A DNA stretch of 64,000 bases from an uncultured Gemmiger sp. GTDB taxonomy: Bacteria; Bacillota; Clostridia; Oscillospirales; Ruminococcaceae. The notes below the pieces were generated by a model, which made no database searches, was not told the DNA's origin, and saw nothing but the letters and a program-made list of their open reading frames with translations. A program made the position numbers and the translations under genes. Below are positions 14,684 to 24,650 of the stretch, one piece after another (the stretch's first letter is position 1; every line of letters begins with the position of its first letter). Where the stretch lies: NCBI GenBank assembly GCA_947629015.1, contig CANRCB010000001.1:62001-126000 (forward strand). Reading direction: 5' to 3'.

Positions 14684-15604
14684 TTACCCCTGCGCGCCCT
14701 GCGGCACGATATGGCGGCGGAAAAACGCGCATTCCTCCGCGTTGCAGCGCGCGGCCTGCGGCAGGCGCATATTGCAGTGGAACACATGGCCCATGTACGT
14801 CTGGCCCGCCTCGCCGTAAAGGTGGTATTCCGCCTGCGCGCCGCGGCTGCGCAGCAGCCGGACCATCGGCTCGGCCTCCGCGCGCAAAAAGTCATAATAC
14901 GCCGTCATCACAAAGGCGGGCGGGTAGTTGGCGCCGATGTGCCCGGCCACGTCCAGCATACGCAGCAGCTCCGGGCGGCTGCGGCGGTCTTTGCCGATGT
15001 AATCGTCATACAGGTCGGCGCGGCTGCCAAGGCTCGGGCCCAGGGCCGCGGCGGCCAGGTCATACATACCGCAGTTGAGCGCGACGGCCCGCAGGGTGTA
15101 CCCCTCGGCCATCTTGAAAGGGTACAGCGCGGCAAAATCCGCGTTGGCGTACAGCGCCGCGTAGTGGCTGGCCATCTGCGCCCCGGCCGAATCCCCCACC
15201 AGGAACACGTTGCCCGTGTCAAAGGGGAACAGGCCGCGCGCCTGCACCATCCACCCCAGCACCAGGTTGAGCTCCCGCAGCTGGACGGGGAACCTGGCCC
15301 CGGGCGCCAGGCGGTAGTTGAAGTTGATGACGGCAAACCCCTGCGCGGCCAGGCTCATGCAGTAATACTGGTACACTTCCTTGGAGCCGTACACATACCC
15401 GCCGCCGTGCACGCTCACGATCACCGGCAGCGGCTTTCGGGGCGCCGCGGCCCAGTATACGTCCAGCAGGCCCCACCGGCCGGCGTGCGGCAGGTAGGGG
15501 ATGTCCCGGCAGACCGTCACCCCGGCGGGCGGGACAAGGCCGGCGTCGCGCCGGGCGTCGCTGCGGGCGGCCGAAAGGCGGAACTTCATACTGAACAAGG
15601 ACAT
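14684..15604 (-). CDS. Alpha/beta-hydrolase (HSL-type esterase)
   Basis: Predicted carboxylesterase. The 306-residue product has the oxyanion motif HGGGYVYGS, the nucleophile elbow GDSAG, and a C-terminal acid (TAYYDFLRAEAE) and His (MGHVFHC) in the order of the hormone-sensitive-lipase group. No signal peptide is seen, so it should be cytosolic. GGAGGAGGG sets the ATG; the open frame extends further upstream without a ribosome site. It is divergent from the ABC transporter genes to its right. The substrate is unknown. Confidence 0.85.
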   Translation of the reverse strand: MSLFSMKFRLSAARSDARRDAGLVPPAGVTVCRDIPYLPHAGRWGLLDVYWAAAPRKPLPVIVSVHGGGYVYGSKEVYQYYCMSLAAQGFAVINFNYRLAPGARFPVQLRELNLVLGWMVQARGLFPFDTGNVFLVGDSAGAQMASHYAALYANADFAALYPFKMAEGYTLRAVALNCGMYDLAAAALGPSLGSRADLYDDYIGKDRRSRPELLRMLDVAGHIGANYPPAFVMTAYYDFLRAEAEPMVRLLRSRGAQAEYHLYGEAGQTYMGHVFHCNMRLPQAARCNAEECAFFRRHIVPQGAQG

Positions 15605-15773
15605 GGCGTGCCCTCCTCCCCAATGGCGGCCCCAAAAACGGGGGCTTTTCTTTCCTTTATCAATTATACGGGGCAAAACGCGCCCGGTCAATGCTTTTTG
15701 CGCGCAGGGCGGCACAAAAACGCGCGGCGTGCAAAAACTTCACAAAAGGTTATCAAAAACGCAAAATTTATGG

Positions 15774-15779
15774 TATACT
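15774..15779 (+). promoter_or_regulatory. -10 box before the MacB-like operon
   Basis: TATACT, with TTATCA at 15750-15755 as a weak -35 at 18 bases. It is the only promoter-like pair in the AT-rich gap between the divergent esterase and transporter genes. Confidence 0.4.
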
Positions 15780-15833
15780 GTAATCCTTATCTACACTGGC
15801 GCAGTATGCGCCGCACAACGGGGAGTGCAAGCG

Positions 15834-16544
15834 ATGCCGGACACAGGCTTTGTCACCTTTGACGGGGTGTGCAAATACTACCAGATGGGCGATACCCGCA
15901 TCGCCGCGGCGGACCATGTCAGCTTTACCATCGAAAAAGGCGAGTTCTGTATCATCCTCGGGCCGTCCGGCGCGGGGAAGACGACGGTGCTCAATATGCT
16001 GGGCGGCATGGACACCTGCGACGAGGGCACCATTCTGCTGGACGGCGAGGCCGTGAGCGGCTTTGACCAAAAACGCCTGACGCAGTACCGCCGGTACGAC
16101 GTGGGGTTCGTGTTCCAGTTTTACAACCTTGTGCAAAACCTCACCGCGCGCGAGAATGTCGAGCTGGCCAGCCAGATCTGCAAGGCCCCGCTCGATGCCG
16201 ACGAGGTGCTTGCGGAGGTCGGCCTTGCGCACCGCAAAAACAACTTCCCGGCGCAGCTCTCGGGCGGGGAACAGCAGCGCGTCTCCATCGCGCGGGCGCT
16301 GGCCAAAAACCCCAAGATCCTTTTGTGTGACGAGCCCACCGGCGCGCTGGACTACAAGACCGGCAAGCAGGTGCTGGCGCTTTTGCAGGCCACCTGCCGC
16401 CAGAAGGGCCGCACCGTCATCGTCATCACCCACAACAGCGCGCTGGCCGCCATGGCCGACCGCGTGATCCGCATCAACAGCGGCCAGGTGGTGGAAACAA
16501 AGCAAAACCCCGACCCCACCCCCGTGGAAAGGATCGAATGGTAA
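15834..16544 (+). CDS. ABC transporter ATPase, MacB/LolD type
   Basis: Energises the FtsX-like permease encoded directly after it. The 236-residue product has Walker [10 protein letters not shown], signature LSGGEQQR and Walker [13 protein letters not shown], with the FQFYNLV Q-loop segment of the LolD/MacB group. GGGGAG lies eight bases before the ATG. The stop codon is three bases from the next start, so the pair is translationally linked. Members of this group act as mechanotransmission pumps or peptide exporters rather than classical importers. Confidence 0.9.
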   Translation: MPDTGFVTFDGVCKYYQMGDTRIAAADHVSFTIEKGEFCIILGPSGAGKTTVLNMLGGMDTCDEGTILLDGEAVSGFDQKRLTQYRRYDVGFVFQFYNLVQNLTARENVELASQICKAPLDADEVLAEVGLAHRKNNFPAQLSGGEQQRVSIARALAKNPKILLCDEPTGALDYKTGKQVLALLQATCRQKGRTVIVITHNSALAAMADRVIRINSGQVVETKQNPDPTPVERIEW

Positions 16545-16547
16545 GCC

Positions 16548-19500
16548 ATGCCGGACAGCTACCAGAAAAACATCCTGCGGACCTTCCGCAGTACAAAAAG
16601 CCGCTTTATCGCCATCTTTTCCATCGTGGCGCTGGGCGTCGGCTTCCTTGCGGGGCTGATGAGCACCACGCCGGACATGAAGGATTCGATGGAGCGGTAT
16701 CTGGATGCTGCCAATCTGTATGATATCCGCCTCGTCTCCACCCTGGGCCTGACCGGGGACGATGCCGCCGCGCTGGCGGCCGTCGAGGGCATCGCGGCGG
16801 TGCAGCCGGGCTATTCGCTCGACCTGCTCGTGCAGCGGGGGGAGGATACCCTTGTCGCCCGCGCGCAAAGCCTGCCGCCGGAAGGCGAGGCCGCGCTCAA
16901 CCGCCTGACCCTTGTGGAGGGGCGCTGGCCCGAAGCCCCCGGGGAGTGCGTCGTCGACGCGGGCGTCCTTGGCCGCATCGGCGGCAGCTTTGCGCTGGGG
17001 GAAAGTTTCACCGTCAGCCCCGAAAACGGCGATTTGTCGGATTCTTTGCCCGGCAGCACCTTCACGGCGGTGGGGCTCGTGCGCAGCGGCGCGTATTTTT
17101 CCATCGAGCGGGAGGCCGCCTCGGTCGGCGACGGCAGCGTGGCGCTGCTGTTTTACGTCCCGGCGTCGGAATTCAGCTATGAGGCGTATACCGAGATCTA
17201 CCTCGCGGTGGACGGCGCGCGGGCGCTGCCCAGCCTGGAGGAGGCGTACCAAACGCTCGTGGACGCGGCCGTGGAGCGGCTGGAAGGCATCGAGGGCGCG
17301 CGCTGCCAGGCCCGGCGGGACGGCATCGTGGCCGACGCGCGCAAAGAGCTGGACGACGGCTGGGCGGAATACAACGACGCCAAAGCCGAGGCGGACGACG
17401 CCTTTGCCGAGGCGGAAGCCAAACTGGACGACGCGCGCCGCAAGCTGGCCGACGGCGAGGCACAGTACGCCGACGGCTTGGCCGCCCTGCGCGAAAATGA
17501 GCAGGCGGCCCGGGACGGCCGCGCGCAGCTGGAGAGCGGCCGCGCCGAATTGCAGCGCCGCCAGGGCGAATACGACGACGGCGTGGCACAGATGGCCGCC
17601 GGCCGCGCGGAACTGGAAAACGGCCGCGCCCAATACACGGCCGGGGTGGCGGCGCTGGCCGCCGCGCTGGCCGAACAGGGGCTTGCGGTAACGCCCGAAC
17701 AGCTTTCGCAGGCCATCGATGCGCTGGCCGCCCTGCCTGCCGGACAACTCCCCGAGGATCCCGCCGAGCTGACGCGCCTGCTTTTGGAGCAGCTGCCGGA
17801 GGTGCCGCTCACGCCCGATACCGCCGCGCAGGTGCGCGCGCTGCTGCAACAGCTGCTGGACAGCCTGCCCGGCGGCGGTGCCGCCCTGGGCCAGCCTCCG
17901 CTGCCGCCCGGGGAGGCACCCCTGCCCGACCTGCCGGAGACGCTGCCGGATCTGCCGGAAACCTTGCCCGACCTGCCGGAAACGCTGCCCGATGTGGGCA
18001 CGGACGCCGCGGCAGCATGGCTGCGCGGCGAGCTGGAGCGCCTGCTGGCGCTGAGCGACGAGGAACTGCTGGCGGAGCTGCAAACGCTGCTGGAGGCCCT
18101 GCGGGGCCTGCCCGCCGACCAGCTGCCGGAGGAATACCGCCAGCTGCTCGAGGCTTTGGAGGAGGCGCTGCGCCAGCAATCGACCCCGGAACAGCAGGAA
18201 CAGCTGCAACAGCTGGCCGGCGGCGTGCGGGAGCTCGTCGATGCCCGCCGCCAGCTGCTTTCCGGCGAGGCGGAGCTGGCCGCCGGCGAGGCGGCGCTGG
18301 CCGAGGGCGGCGCCCAGCTGGCCGACGGGTGGGCCGCCCTGGCCGCCAGTGAGCGCCAGCTGGCCGACGGCGAAAAGCAGCTGGCCGAGGGCCGCGCCGA
18401 ACTGGCCGACGCCTGGCAGGAGATCCTGGACGGCCGGGCCGAGCTGGCCGACGGCGAGGCCGAGTATGAGCAGGAGCGCGCCGACGCCGAGGCGGAGCTG
18501 GCCGACGCCCGGCAGGAGCTGGAGGACGCCGAGGCCGACCTTGCCGCGCTGGAGGCGCCGGAATGGTACATCCAGGACCGCGCCGCCAACACCAGCTTCA
18601 ATTCCTTCAAGGGCAACGTCTCCAAGGTCGAGGCCATCGCGCGGGTGTTCCCCATCTTTTTCTTCCTGGTGGCGGCGCTCGTCGTCTCCACCACCATGAC
18701 CCGTATGGTCGAGGAGGAGCGCCTGCAGATCGGCACCATGAAGGCGATGGGTTACGCCCGCCGCACCATCATGAAAAAATACGTCCTATACGCCCTTACC
18801 GCCGCGGTGCTGGGCGCGCTGGCCGGGCTGGCGCTGGGGTTCGCGGTGTTCCCGTCGGTCATCTGGTACGCCTACGAGATGATGTACTATATGCCCGGCA
18901 TCTCCACCCCGTGGCGCGCCAACTACGCGCTGGCGGCCGGCGGGCTGCTGATCGGCTGCGCGCTCGTGGCCACGCTCTCGGCCTGCCGCGTCACCTTGCG
19001 GGAGACGCCCGCCGCCCTCATGCGCCCGCGCGCGCCCAAGGCGGGCAAACGCATCCTGCTGGAACACATCACCTTCCTGTGGCGGCGGCTGCCCTTTACT
19101 TATAAGGTGACCTGCCGCAACCTGCTGCGCTACAAAAAGCGCTTCTGGATGACGGTCATCGGCGTGGCGGGGTGTACGGCGCTGCTGGTCACCGGGTTCG
19201 GCATCTCGGATTCTCTCAACGGCATCGCGCTCAAACAGTACGGCCAGATCTACCGCTATGACCTGCTCACCGGCGTGACGGACGCCGAAAAGACGCAGGC
19301 CGGCCCCGTGCATGACTATCTGTTCGGCGACGCCGCCTTCGCCGGCAGCCTGGCCGCCTCCACCGAGCTGGTCAAGCAGCAGATGCCGGACGGCAGCTAC
19401 GCCGAGGTCTACCTGATGACGCCGCAGCACGCCGCCGCCTTCGCCGATTTCGCCGACCTGCACGAGCGCGTCAGCCGCCGCCCCACCCCCCTTGCGGAGG

Positions 19501-20234
19501 ACGGCGTCGTCCTCACCGAAAAGCTCGCCGCCACGCTCGGCGTCGGGGCGGGGGACACCGTCACCCTTGAAAACGGCGCGGGCGCCCGCACGGCCTTCCG
19601 CGTGAGCGGCGTGTGCGAGCATTATGTCATGAACTACGCCTACATCGGCGCCGCGGCGTATGAAAAGGGCTTTGGCGCCGCGCCGGAATACAACACCGTT
19701 TTGAGCCTGCTTTCCGACGATTCCCCCGCCGGGCGCGCCGCCGTCTCGGCCGCGCTGCTTAAGATGGAGGGCGTCGGCGCCGTCAACTTCACCACCGACC
19801 AGATGGACGCCGTGCTCAATATGCTGCGCTCCATCAACGCCGTCGTCGTGCTCATCATCGTCTGCGCCGCCAGCCTCGCCTTTGTGGTGCTGTACAACCT
19901 TACCAACATCAACATCGCCGAGCGCGTCAAGGAGATCGCCACCATCAAGGTGCTGGGCTTCTATGACCGCGAGGTCTCCGCCTACGTCAACCGCGAAAGC
20001 GTCGTGCTCACCGTCATCGGCGCGCTGCTGGGGCTGCTGGGCGGCATCGCGCTGCACAAATTCGTCATCTACACCGTCGAGGTCGACGCCGTCATGTTCG
20101 GCCGCGACATCGCGCCCATGAGCTTTGTGTACGCCTTTGCGCTGACGATGCTGTTCAGCCTTGCGGTCAACCTGTTCATGGGGCGCAAACTCAAGCGCAT
20201 ATCCATGGTGGAGAGCATGAAAGCCCCCGAATAG
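16548..20234 (+). CDS. Giant FtsX-like permease with coiled-coil insert
   Basis: Membrane partner of the preceding ATPase. The 1228-residue product has a first membrane helix near 19-38, an extracytoplasmic region, two FtsX domains (about 700-820 and 1090-1210) and several C-terminal helices. Between them lies a very long Ala-rich coiled coil built from DGxxEL-like heptads (about 255-370 and 560-690), interrupted by a Pro-rich hinge. That hinge (about 459-484) carries three and a half LPDLPET repeats, encoded by tandem 21-base units. The layout suggests an extended external stalk. Its role (peptide export, sensing of envelope stress or resistance) cannot be decided from sequence. Confidence 0.85.
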   Translation: MPDSYQKNILRTFRSTKSRFIAIFSIVALGVGFLAGLMSTTPDMKDSMERYLDAANLYDIRLVSTLGLTGDDAAALAAVEGIAAVQPGYSLDLLVQRGEDTLVARAQSLPPEGEAALNRLTLVEGRWPEAPGECVVDAGVLGRIGGSFALGESFTVSPENGDLSDSLPGSTFTAVGLVRSGAYFSIEREAASVGDGSVALLFYVPASEFSYEAYTEIYLAVDGARALPSLEEAYQTLVDAAVERLEGIEGARCQARRDGIVADARKELDDGWAEYNDAKAEADDAFAEAEAKLDDARRKLADGEAQYADGLAALRENEQAARDGRAQLESGRAELQRRQGEYDDGVAQMAAGRAELENGRAQYTAGVAALAAALAEQGLAVTPEQLSQAIDALAALPAGQLPEDPAELTRLLLEQLPEVPLTPDTAAQVRALLQQLLDSLPGGGAALGQPPLPPGEAPLPDLPETLPDLPETLPDLPETLPDVGTDAAAAWLRGELERLLALSDEELLAELQTLLEALRGLPADQLPEEYRQLLEALEEALRQQSTPEQQEQLQQLAGGVRELVDARRQLLSGEAELAAGEAALAEGGAQLADGWAALAASERQLADGEKQLAEGRAELADAWQEILDGRAELADGEAEYEQERADAEAELADARQELEDAEADLAALEAPEWYIQDRAANTSFNSFKGNVSKVEAIARVFPIFFFLVAALVVSTTMTRMVEEERLQIGTMKAMGYARRTIMKKYVLYALTAAVLGALAGLALGFAVFPSVIWYAYEMMYYMPGISTPWRANYALAAGGLLIGCALVATLSACRVTLRETPAALMRPRAPKAGKRILLEHITFLWRRLPFTYKVTCRNLLRYKKRFWMTVIGVAGCTALLVTGFGISDSLNGIALKQYGQIYRYDLLTGVTDAEKTQAGPVHDYLFGDAAFAGSLAASTELVKQQMPDGSYAEVYLMTPQHAAAFADFADLHERVSRRPTPLAEDGVVLTEKLAATLGVGAGDTVTLENGAGARTAFRVSGVCEHYVMNYAYIGAAAYEKGFGAAPEYNTVLSLLSDDSPAGRAAVSAALLKMEGVGAVNFTTDQMDAVLNMLRSINAVVVLIIVCAASLAFVVLYNLTNINIAERVKEIATIKVLGFYDREVSAYVNRESVVLTVIGALLGLLGGIALHKFVIYTVEVDAVMFGRDIAPMSFVYAFALTMLFSLAVNLFMGRKLKRISMVESMKAPE

Positions 20235-20284
20235 GCCCCATACCAAAATTTACCGATCGTTCATAAACGCGCCCCGCGCCCCGC

Positions 20285-20313
20285 TTGACATTTGCAGGCG
20301 GGGCCACTATACT
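20285..20313 (+). promoter_or_regulatory. Promoter of the marR-ABC exporter operon
   Basis: TTGACA at 20285-20290 and TATACT at 20308-20313 with a 17-base spacer. Downstream are two direct ACAATTCGC/ACAATTTGC elements (about 20334 and 20350), possible sites for the MarR product. Confidence 0.75.
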
Positions 20314-20352
20314 GTAAAAGGTTTTGCCCCTAACAATTCGCATCCTGACAAT

Positions 20353-20862
20353 TTGCGGGAGGTGAACGCAACGTCAGAGCCTGAAAACGGCGCCGCCCGG
20401 CAGGGGCATCTCGGCGCCGACATCCACTGCGCCTCCCATGCCGTCCGCCGCGCGCTGGACGCCGCCATCGCGGCCCGCGTCAGCCCCGAGCTGACCGGCG
20501 CGCGCGGCATGGTGCTGGGCTGCATCGCCCGCTGCAACCGCGAAAGCACGCCGGTCTACCAGCGTGATATCGAGGAGCGGTTCCACATCCGGCGCTCCAG
20601 CGTCACGGCGCTGCTCAAGGCGATGGAGCAGGACGGCTTTATCACCCGCACCCCCGTGGAACGGGACGCCCGCCTCAAAAGCCTTGCCCTGACCGAAAAG
20701 GGCTGGGCCTGCGCGGCGCAGCTGGCCCGCTGCATCGAGGGGTTCGAGGCGGCGCTGTGCGCCGGTCTGGGCCCCGCGGAGCTTGCGCAGCTGCAAACCG
20801 CGCTCGTCTGCCTTGTGCAAAACGCCAACGCGCTGGCCAAAAGCGCACACGCCGGGGCCTGA
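20353..20862 (+). CDS. MarR-family regulator of the ABC exporter
   Basis: Winged-helix regulator, probably repressing its own operon and responding to a toxic ligand. Up to 169 residues, with the recognition region RDIEERFHIRRSSVTALLKAMEQ and the wing ITRTPVERDARLKSLALTEKG. The start is uncertain. The frame opens with TTG at 20353, but the perfect GGGAGGTGA (20357-20365) points to position 20371, where the codon is ACG. The GTG at 20362 overlaps the ribosome site. The gene is followed by two ABC exporter half-transporters, a common MarR arrangement. Confidence 0.85.
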   Translation: MREVNATSEPENGAARQGHLGADIHCASHAVRRALDAAIAARVSPELTGARGMVLGCIARCNRESTPVYQRDIEERFHIRRSSVTALLKAMEQDGFITRTPVERDARLKSLALTEKGWACAAQLARCIEGFEAALCAGLGPAELAQLQTALVCLVQNANALAKSAHAGA

Positions 20863-20908
20863 GGCCGCGGCGGCCAATTTTGTTTTGAAAGGAAGATGTG
20901 TTTTCCCC

Positions 20909-22666
20909 ATGCTCAAAACACTGTACCGCGAGACGAAGGGCTTCCGCCTCATCTCGCTGCTCACCCCCATCTGCATGGTGGGCGAGGTCATCATGGAGAT
21001 GATCATCCCCAAGCTGATGGCCTCCATCATCGACGACGGCGTCTACGCCGGCAACATGGCGCACATTTACCGCATCGGCGGGTACATGGTCATCGCCGCC
21101 GTGGTGGGGCTCGTCTTTGGCGTGCTGGGCGGGGTGTTCGGCTCCCGCGCGTCCACCGGGTACGCGCGCAACCTGCGCCGGGCGATGTACCGCAACATCC
21201 AGACCTTCAGCTTTGCGAACATCGACAAATACTCCACCGCCGGCCTTGTCACCCGCATGACCACCGACGTGACCAACATCCAGAACGCCTACCAGATGAT
21301 GCTGCGCATGTTCGTGCGCGCGCCGACAAGTATGCTGGTGGCCATGTTCATGGCCTTTACCATCAACGCGCGGCTGGCGTCCATCTATCTGGTGGCGGTG
21401 GTGTTCCTGGCCGTATGCCTGGGCCTGCTCATCCCGCGCGTGACCCGCTACTTCCAGCAGGCGTTCCGCAAATATGACGACCTCAACGAGAGCGTGCAGG
21501 AAAACGTCTCGGCCATCCGCGTCGTCAAGGCATATGTGCGCGAGGACTACGAGAGCCAGAAATTCTCAAAGGCCAGCGGCACCGTGCGGGACCTTTTGCT
21601 GCGCGCCGAAAAGATCATCAACTGGAACGCCCCCATCATGCAGGGCACGGTGTACACCTGTATCCTGCTCATCAGCTGGCTGGGCGCAAGGATGATCGTG
21701 GCCTCCGGCAACACCACCTTTACCACCGGCAACCTGATGAGTATGCTCACCTACTGCATGAACATCCTCACCAGCCTGATGATGGTCTCCATGATCTTCG
21801 TCATGGTCACCATGTCCTCGGCGTCGATGCACCGCGTGGCCGAGGTGCTGGACGAAAAGTCCTCCCTCACCAACGGGCCTGACCCCGTCATGCAGGTGCC
21901 CAACGGCGCCGTGCGGTTCGAGCACGTCCATTTCCGCTACAAGGCCGACGGCGCCGATGTTCTGAGCGATATCGACCTCAACATCCGCTCGGGCGAGACG
22001 GTGGGCATCATCGGCGGCACCGGCAGCGCCAAATCGAGCCTTGTGCAGCTGCTGCCGCGCCTTTACGACGTCACGCAGGGCACGGTCTCGGTGGGCGGCA
22101 TCGACGTGCGCGACTATGACCTTGAAACGCTGCGCAACGCCGTGGCGATGGTGCTGCAAAAGAACGAGCTGTTCAGCGGCACCATCGCCGAGAACCTGCG
22201 CTGGGGCAACAAGGACGCCACCGACGAGGATCTGCGCGAGGCCTGCCGCCAGGCCTGCGCCGATGAGTTCATCGAGCGTATGCCCGACGGCTACGACACC
22301 CACATCGAGCAGGGCGGCACCAACGTGTCCGGCGGGCAGAAGCAGCGCCTGTGCATCGCCCGCGCCCTGCTCAAAAAGCCCAAGATCCTGATCCTGGACG
22401 ATTCCACCTCCGCGGTGGATACCGCCACCGACGCAAAGATCCGCGCCGCCTTTGCCGAAAAGATCCCCGGCACCACGGTGTTCATCATCGCGCAGCGCAT
22501 CTCGAGCGTCGAACACGCCGACCATGTGCTCGTGCTCGACAACGGCAAGATCTCCGGCTACGGTACCCCGGCCGACCTGCTGGAGAACAACCCCATCTAC
22601 CAGGAAGTGTACAACAGCCAGACCCAGGGCAGCGGCGATTTTGACGAGAAAGGGGGCGAGCACTGA
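20909..22666 (+). CDS. Heterodimeric ABC exporter, degenerate-site subunit
   Basis: One half of a multidrug-type ABC exporter. The 585-residue product has six membrane helices and a C-terminal ATPase. Key residues depart from consensus: Walker A reads GGTGSAKSS (Ala for the Gly before Lys), and Walker B ends ILDDSTS, with Asp in place of the catalytic Glu. The signature VSGGQKQR is good. This is the pattern of the degenerate-site subunit in BmrC/BmrD-type or TM287/288-type exporters, with ATP turned over mainly at the other site. The next gene starts within its stop codon. Confidence 0.92.
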   Translation: MLKTLYRETKGFRLISLLTPICMVGEVIMEMIIPKLMASIIDDGVYAGNMAHIYRIGGYMVIAAVVGLVFGVLGGVFGSRASTGYARNLRRAMYRNIQTFSFANIDKYSTAGLVTRMTTDVTNIQNAYQMMLRMFVRAPTSMLVAMFMAFTINARLASIYLVAVVFLAVCLGLLIPRVTRYFQQAFRKYDDLNESVQENVSAIRVVKAYVREDYESQKFSKASGTVRDLLLRAEKIINWNAPIMQGTVYTCILLISWLGARMIVASGNTTFTTGNLMSMLTYCMNILTSLMMVSMIFVMVTMSSASMHRVAEVLDEKSSLTNGPDPVMQVPNGAVRFEHVHFRYKADGADVLSDIDLNIRSGETVGIIGGTGSAKSSLVQLLPRLYDVTQGTVSVGGIDVRDYDLETLRNAVAMVLQKNELFSGTIAENLRWGNKDATDEDLREACRQACADEFIERMPDGYDTHIEQGGTNVSGGQKQRLCIARALLKKPKILILDDSTSAVDTATDAKIRAAFAEKIPGTTVFIIAQRISSVEHADHVLVLDNGKISGYGTPADLLENNPIYQEVYNSQTQGSGDFDEKGGEH

Positions 22667-24600
22667 TGGCACAGGAAAACGCAAAGGTCGTCAACGGCCC
22701 CGGCCCGCGCCGTATGCGCGGCCCGCGCCCCAAGATCGAAAACCCCGGCAAGGTGTTCGGGCGCATCATGGGGTATATGTTCAAATACTATAAATGGCCG
22801 TGGTTTTTTGCCATGGGGTGCATCGTCGTCAGCGTTTTGTGCAACGTGCAGGGCACGCTGTTCATGCAGACCCTCATCGACGGCTACATCACCCCGCTGC
22901 TCGCGGCCCGCAGCAACGATTTCTCCGGCCTTGCCGCGGCCATCGGGCGGGTGGCCTGCTTCTACGCGCTGGGCGCGGCGGCCGCCTTTGCCCAAAACCG
23001 CGTGATGGCCATCATCAGCCAGGGCATGCTCAAAAACCTGCGGGACGAGATGTTCGCCCATATGCAGACGCTGCCCATCCGCTACTTTGACACCCACACC
23101 CACGGCGACATCATGTCCATCTACACCAACGATATCGACACCCTGCGCCAGCTGGTCAGCCAGTCGGTGCCGCAGATGGTCAACAGTGTCATCACCATCG
23201 TCAGCGTCTTTGCCTCGATGGTGGCCCTCAGCCTGCCGCTGACCGGCGTCACGCTGGTGATGGTGTGCGTGATGCTGTTCGTCACCAAATACCTCACCGG
23301 CAATTCGGGACGGTACTTCATCTCCCAGCAGCGGGATCTTGGCGCCCTCAACGGCTATATCGAGGAGATGATGACCGGGCAGAAGGTTGTCAAGGTGTTC
23401 TGCCATGAGAAGGAGGCCATCGAGCGCTTCGATACCCTCAACGACGCTTTGTTCCACAGCGCCAACGCCGCCAACACCTACGCCAACGTCGGCGGGCCCT
23501 GCAACCAGCAGATCGGCAACCTGTCCTATGTGCTGTGCGCCATGATCGGCGGCGCCCTGGCCCTGAACAACGCCACCGGCATCGCCGGGCTCACCCTTGG
23601 CCGGCTCGCCAGCTTTTTGACCTTCAACCGCAGCTTCAATATGCCCATCAACCAGGTGTCGATGCAGTTCAACGCCATCGTCATGGCGCTGGCCGGCGCG
23701 CAGCGCGTCTTCGCCCTGCTGGACGAGGAACCCGAGCCCGATACCGGCACCGCCACCCTTGTCAACGTCGACAACTACGAGACCATGGCCGAAACGGGCG
23801 AGCGCACCAACCTCTGGGCGTGGAAGACCGCCGCCGGCCCCGGCAAGCCCGCCATCCTGCCCATGAAGGGCGATATCCGCTTTGCCCACGTCGATTTCGG
23901 CTATGACCCAAAGAAGATCGTCCTGCACGATATTAACCTCTACGGCCGCCCGGGGCAGAAGATCGCCTTTGTCGGCTCCACCGGCGCCGGCAAGACCACC
24001 ATCACCAACCTCATCAACCGCTTCTACGATATCCAGGAAGGCAGCATCACCTATGACGGGCTGGATATCAAGGATATCAAAAAGAGCGCGCTGCGCGCCT
24101 CGCTGGGCATCGTCCTGCAGGACACGCACCTCTTTACCGGCACCGTGATGGAAAACATCCGCTACGGCCGCCTCGATGCCACCGACGCCGAGTGCAAGGC
24201 CGCGGCCCGCCTGGCCAACGCCGACGGCTTCATCCGCCGCCTGCCGCTGGGGTACGATACCATGCTCACCGGCGACGGCGCCAACCTCAGCCAGGGCCAG
24301 CGCCAGCTGCTGGCCATCGCCCGCGCCGCCGTGGCCGACCCGCCGGTGCTCATCCTCGATGAGGCCACCTCCTCCATCGACACCCGCACCGAGCAGCTGG
24401 TCCAGCAGGGCATGGACGGGCTGATGTACGGCCGCACAACCTTTGTCATCGCACACCGCCTGTCCACCGTGCGCAATGCGGACTGCATCCTGGTGCTGGA
24501 GCAGGGCCGCATCATCGAGCGCGGCACCCACGACGAGCTCATCGAGCAAAAGGGCAGATACTACACCCTTTACACCGGCAACTTTGCCGACAATGCCTGA
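22666..24600 (+). CDS. Heterodimeric ABC exporter, catalytic-site subunit
   Basis: Second half of the exporter. The 644-residue product has a 40-residue basic cytosolic lead, six membrane helices and a full ATPase: GSTGAGKTT, signature LSQGQRQ and LILDEATSSID with the catalytic Glu. A spacer of about 35 residues (NVDNYETMAETGERTNLWAW and around) before the ATPase is longer than usual. The ATG overlaps the previous TGA (TGATG), which ensures equal synthesis of the two halves. A weak stem-loop (24604-24628) follows. Confidence 0.93.
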   Translation: MAQENAKVVNGPGPRRMRGPRPKIENPGKVFGRIMGYMFKYYKWPWFFAMGCIVVSVLCNVQGTLFMQTLIDGYITPLLAARSNDFSGLAAAIGRVACFYALGAAAAFAQNRVMAIISQGMLKNLRDEMFAHMQTLPIRYFDTHTHGDIMSIYTNDIDTLRQLVSQSVPQMVNSVITIVSVFASMVALSLPLTGVTLVMVCVMLFVTKYLTGNSGRYFISQQRDLGALNGYIEEMMTGQKVVKVFCHEKEAIERFDTLNDALFHSANAANTYANVGGPCNQQIGNLSYVLCAMIGGALALNNATGIAGLTLGRLASFLTFNRSFNMPINQVSMQFNAIVMALAGAQRVFALLDEEPEPDTGTATLVNVDNYETMAETGERTNLWAWKTAAGPGKPAILPMKGDIRFAHVDFGYDPKKIVLHDINLYGRPGQKIAFVGSTGAGKTTITNLINRFYDIQEGSITYDGLDIKDIKKSALRASLGIVLQDTHLFTGTVMENIRYGRLDATDAECKAAARLANADGFIRRLPLGYDTMLTGDGANLSQGQRQLLAIARAAVADPPVLILDEATSSIDTRTEQLVQQGMDGLMYGRTTFVIAHRLSTVRNADCILVLEQGRIIERGTHDELIEQKGRYYTLYTGNFADNA

Positions 24601-24650
24601 ACCCCGGCAAACGATGAGCCTTTGCCGGTCGTGCTGATGTAGCCCGCAGC

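Noticed and set aside
13130..15862. 910-codon plus-strand frame opposite the hydrogenase and esterase genes
   Set aside because: Shadow frame; both minus-strand genes have clear motifs, ribosome sites and terminators.
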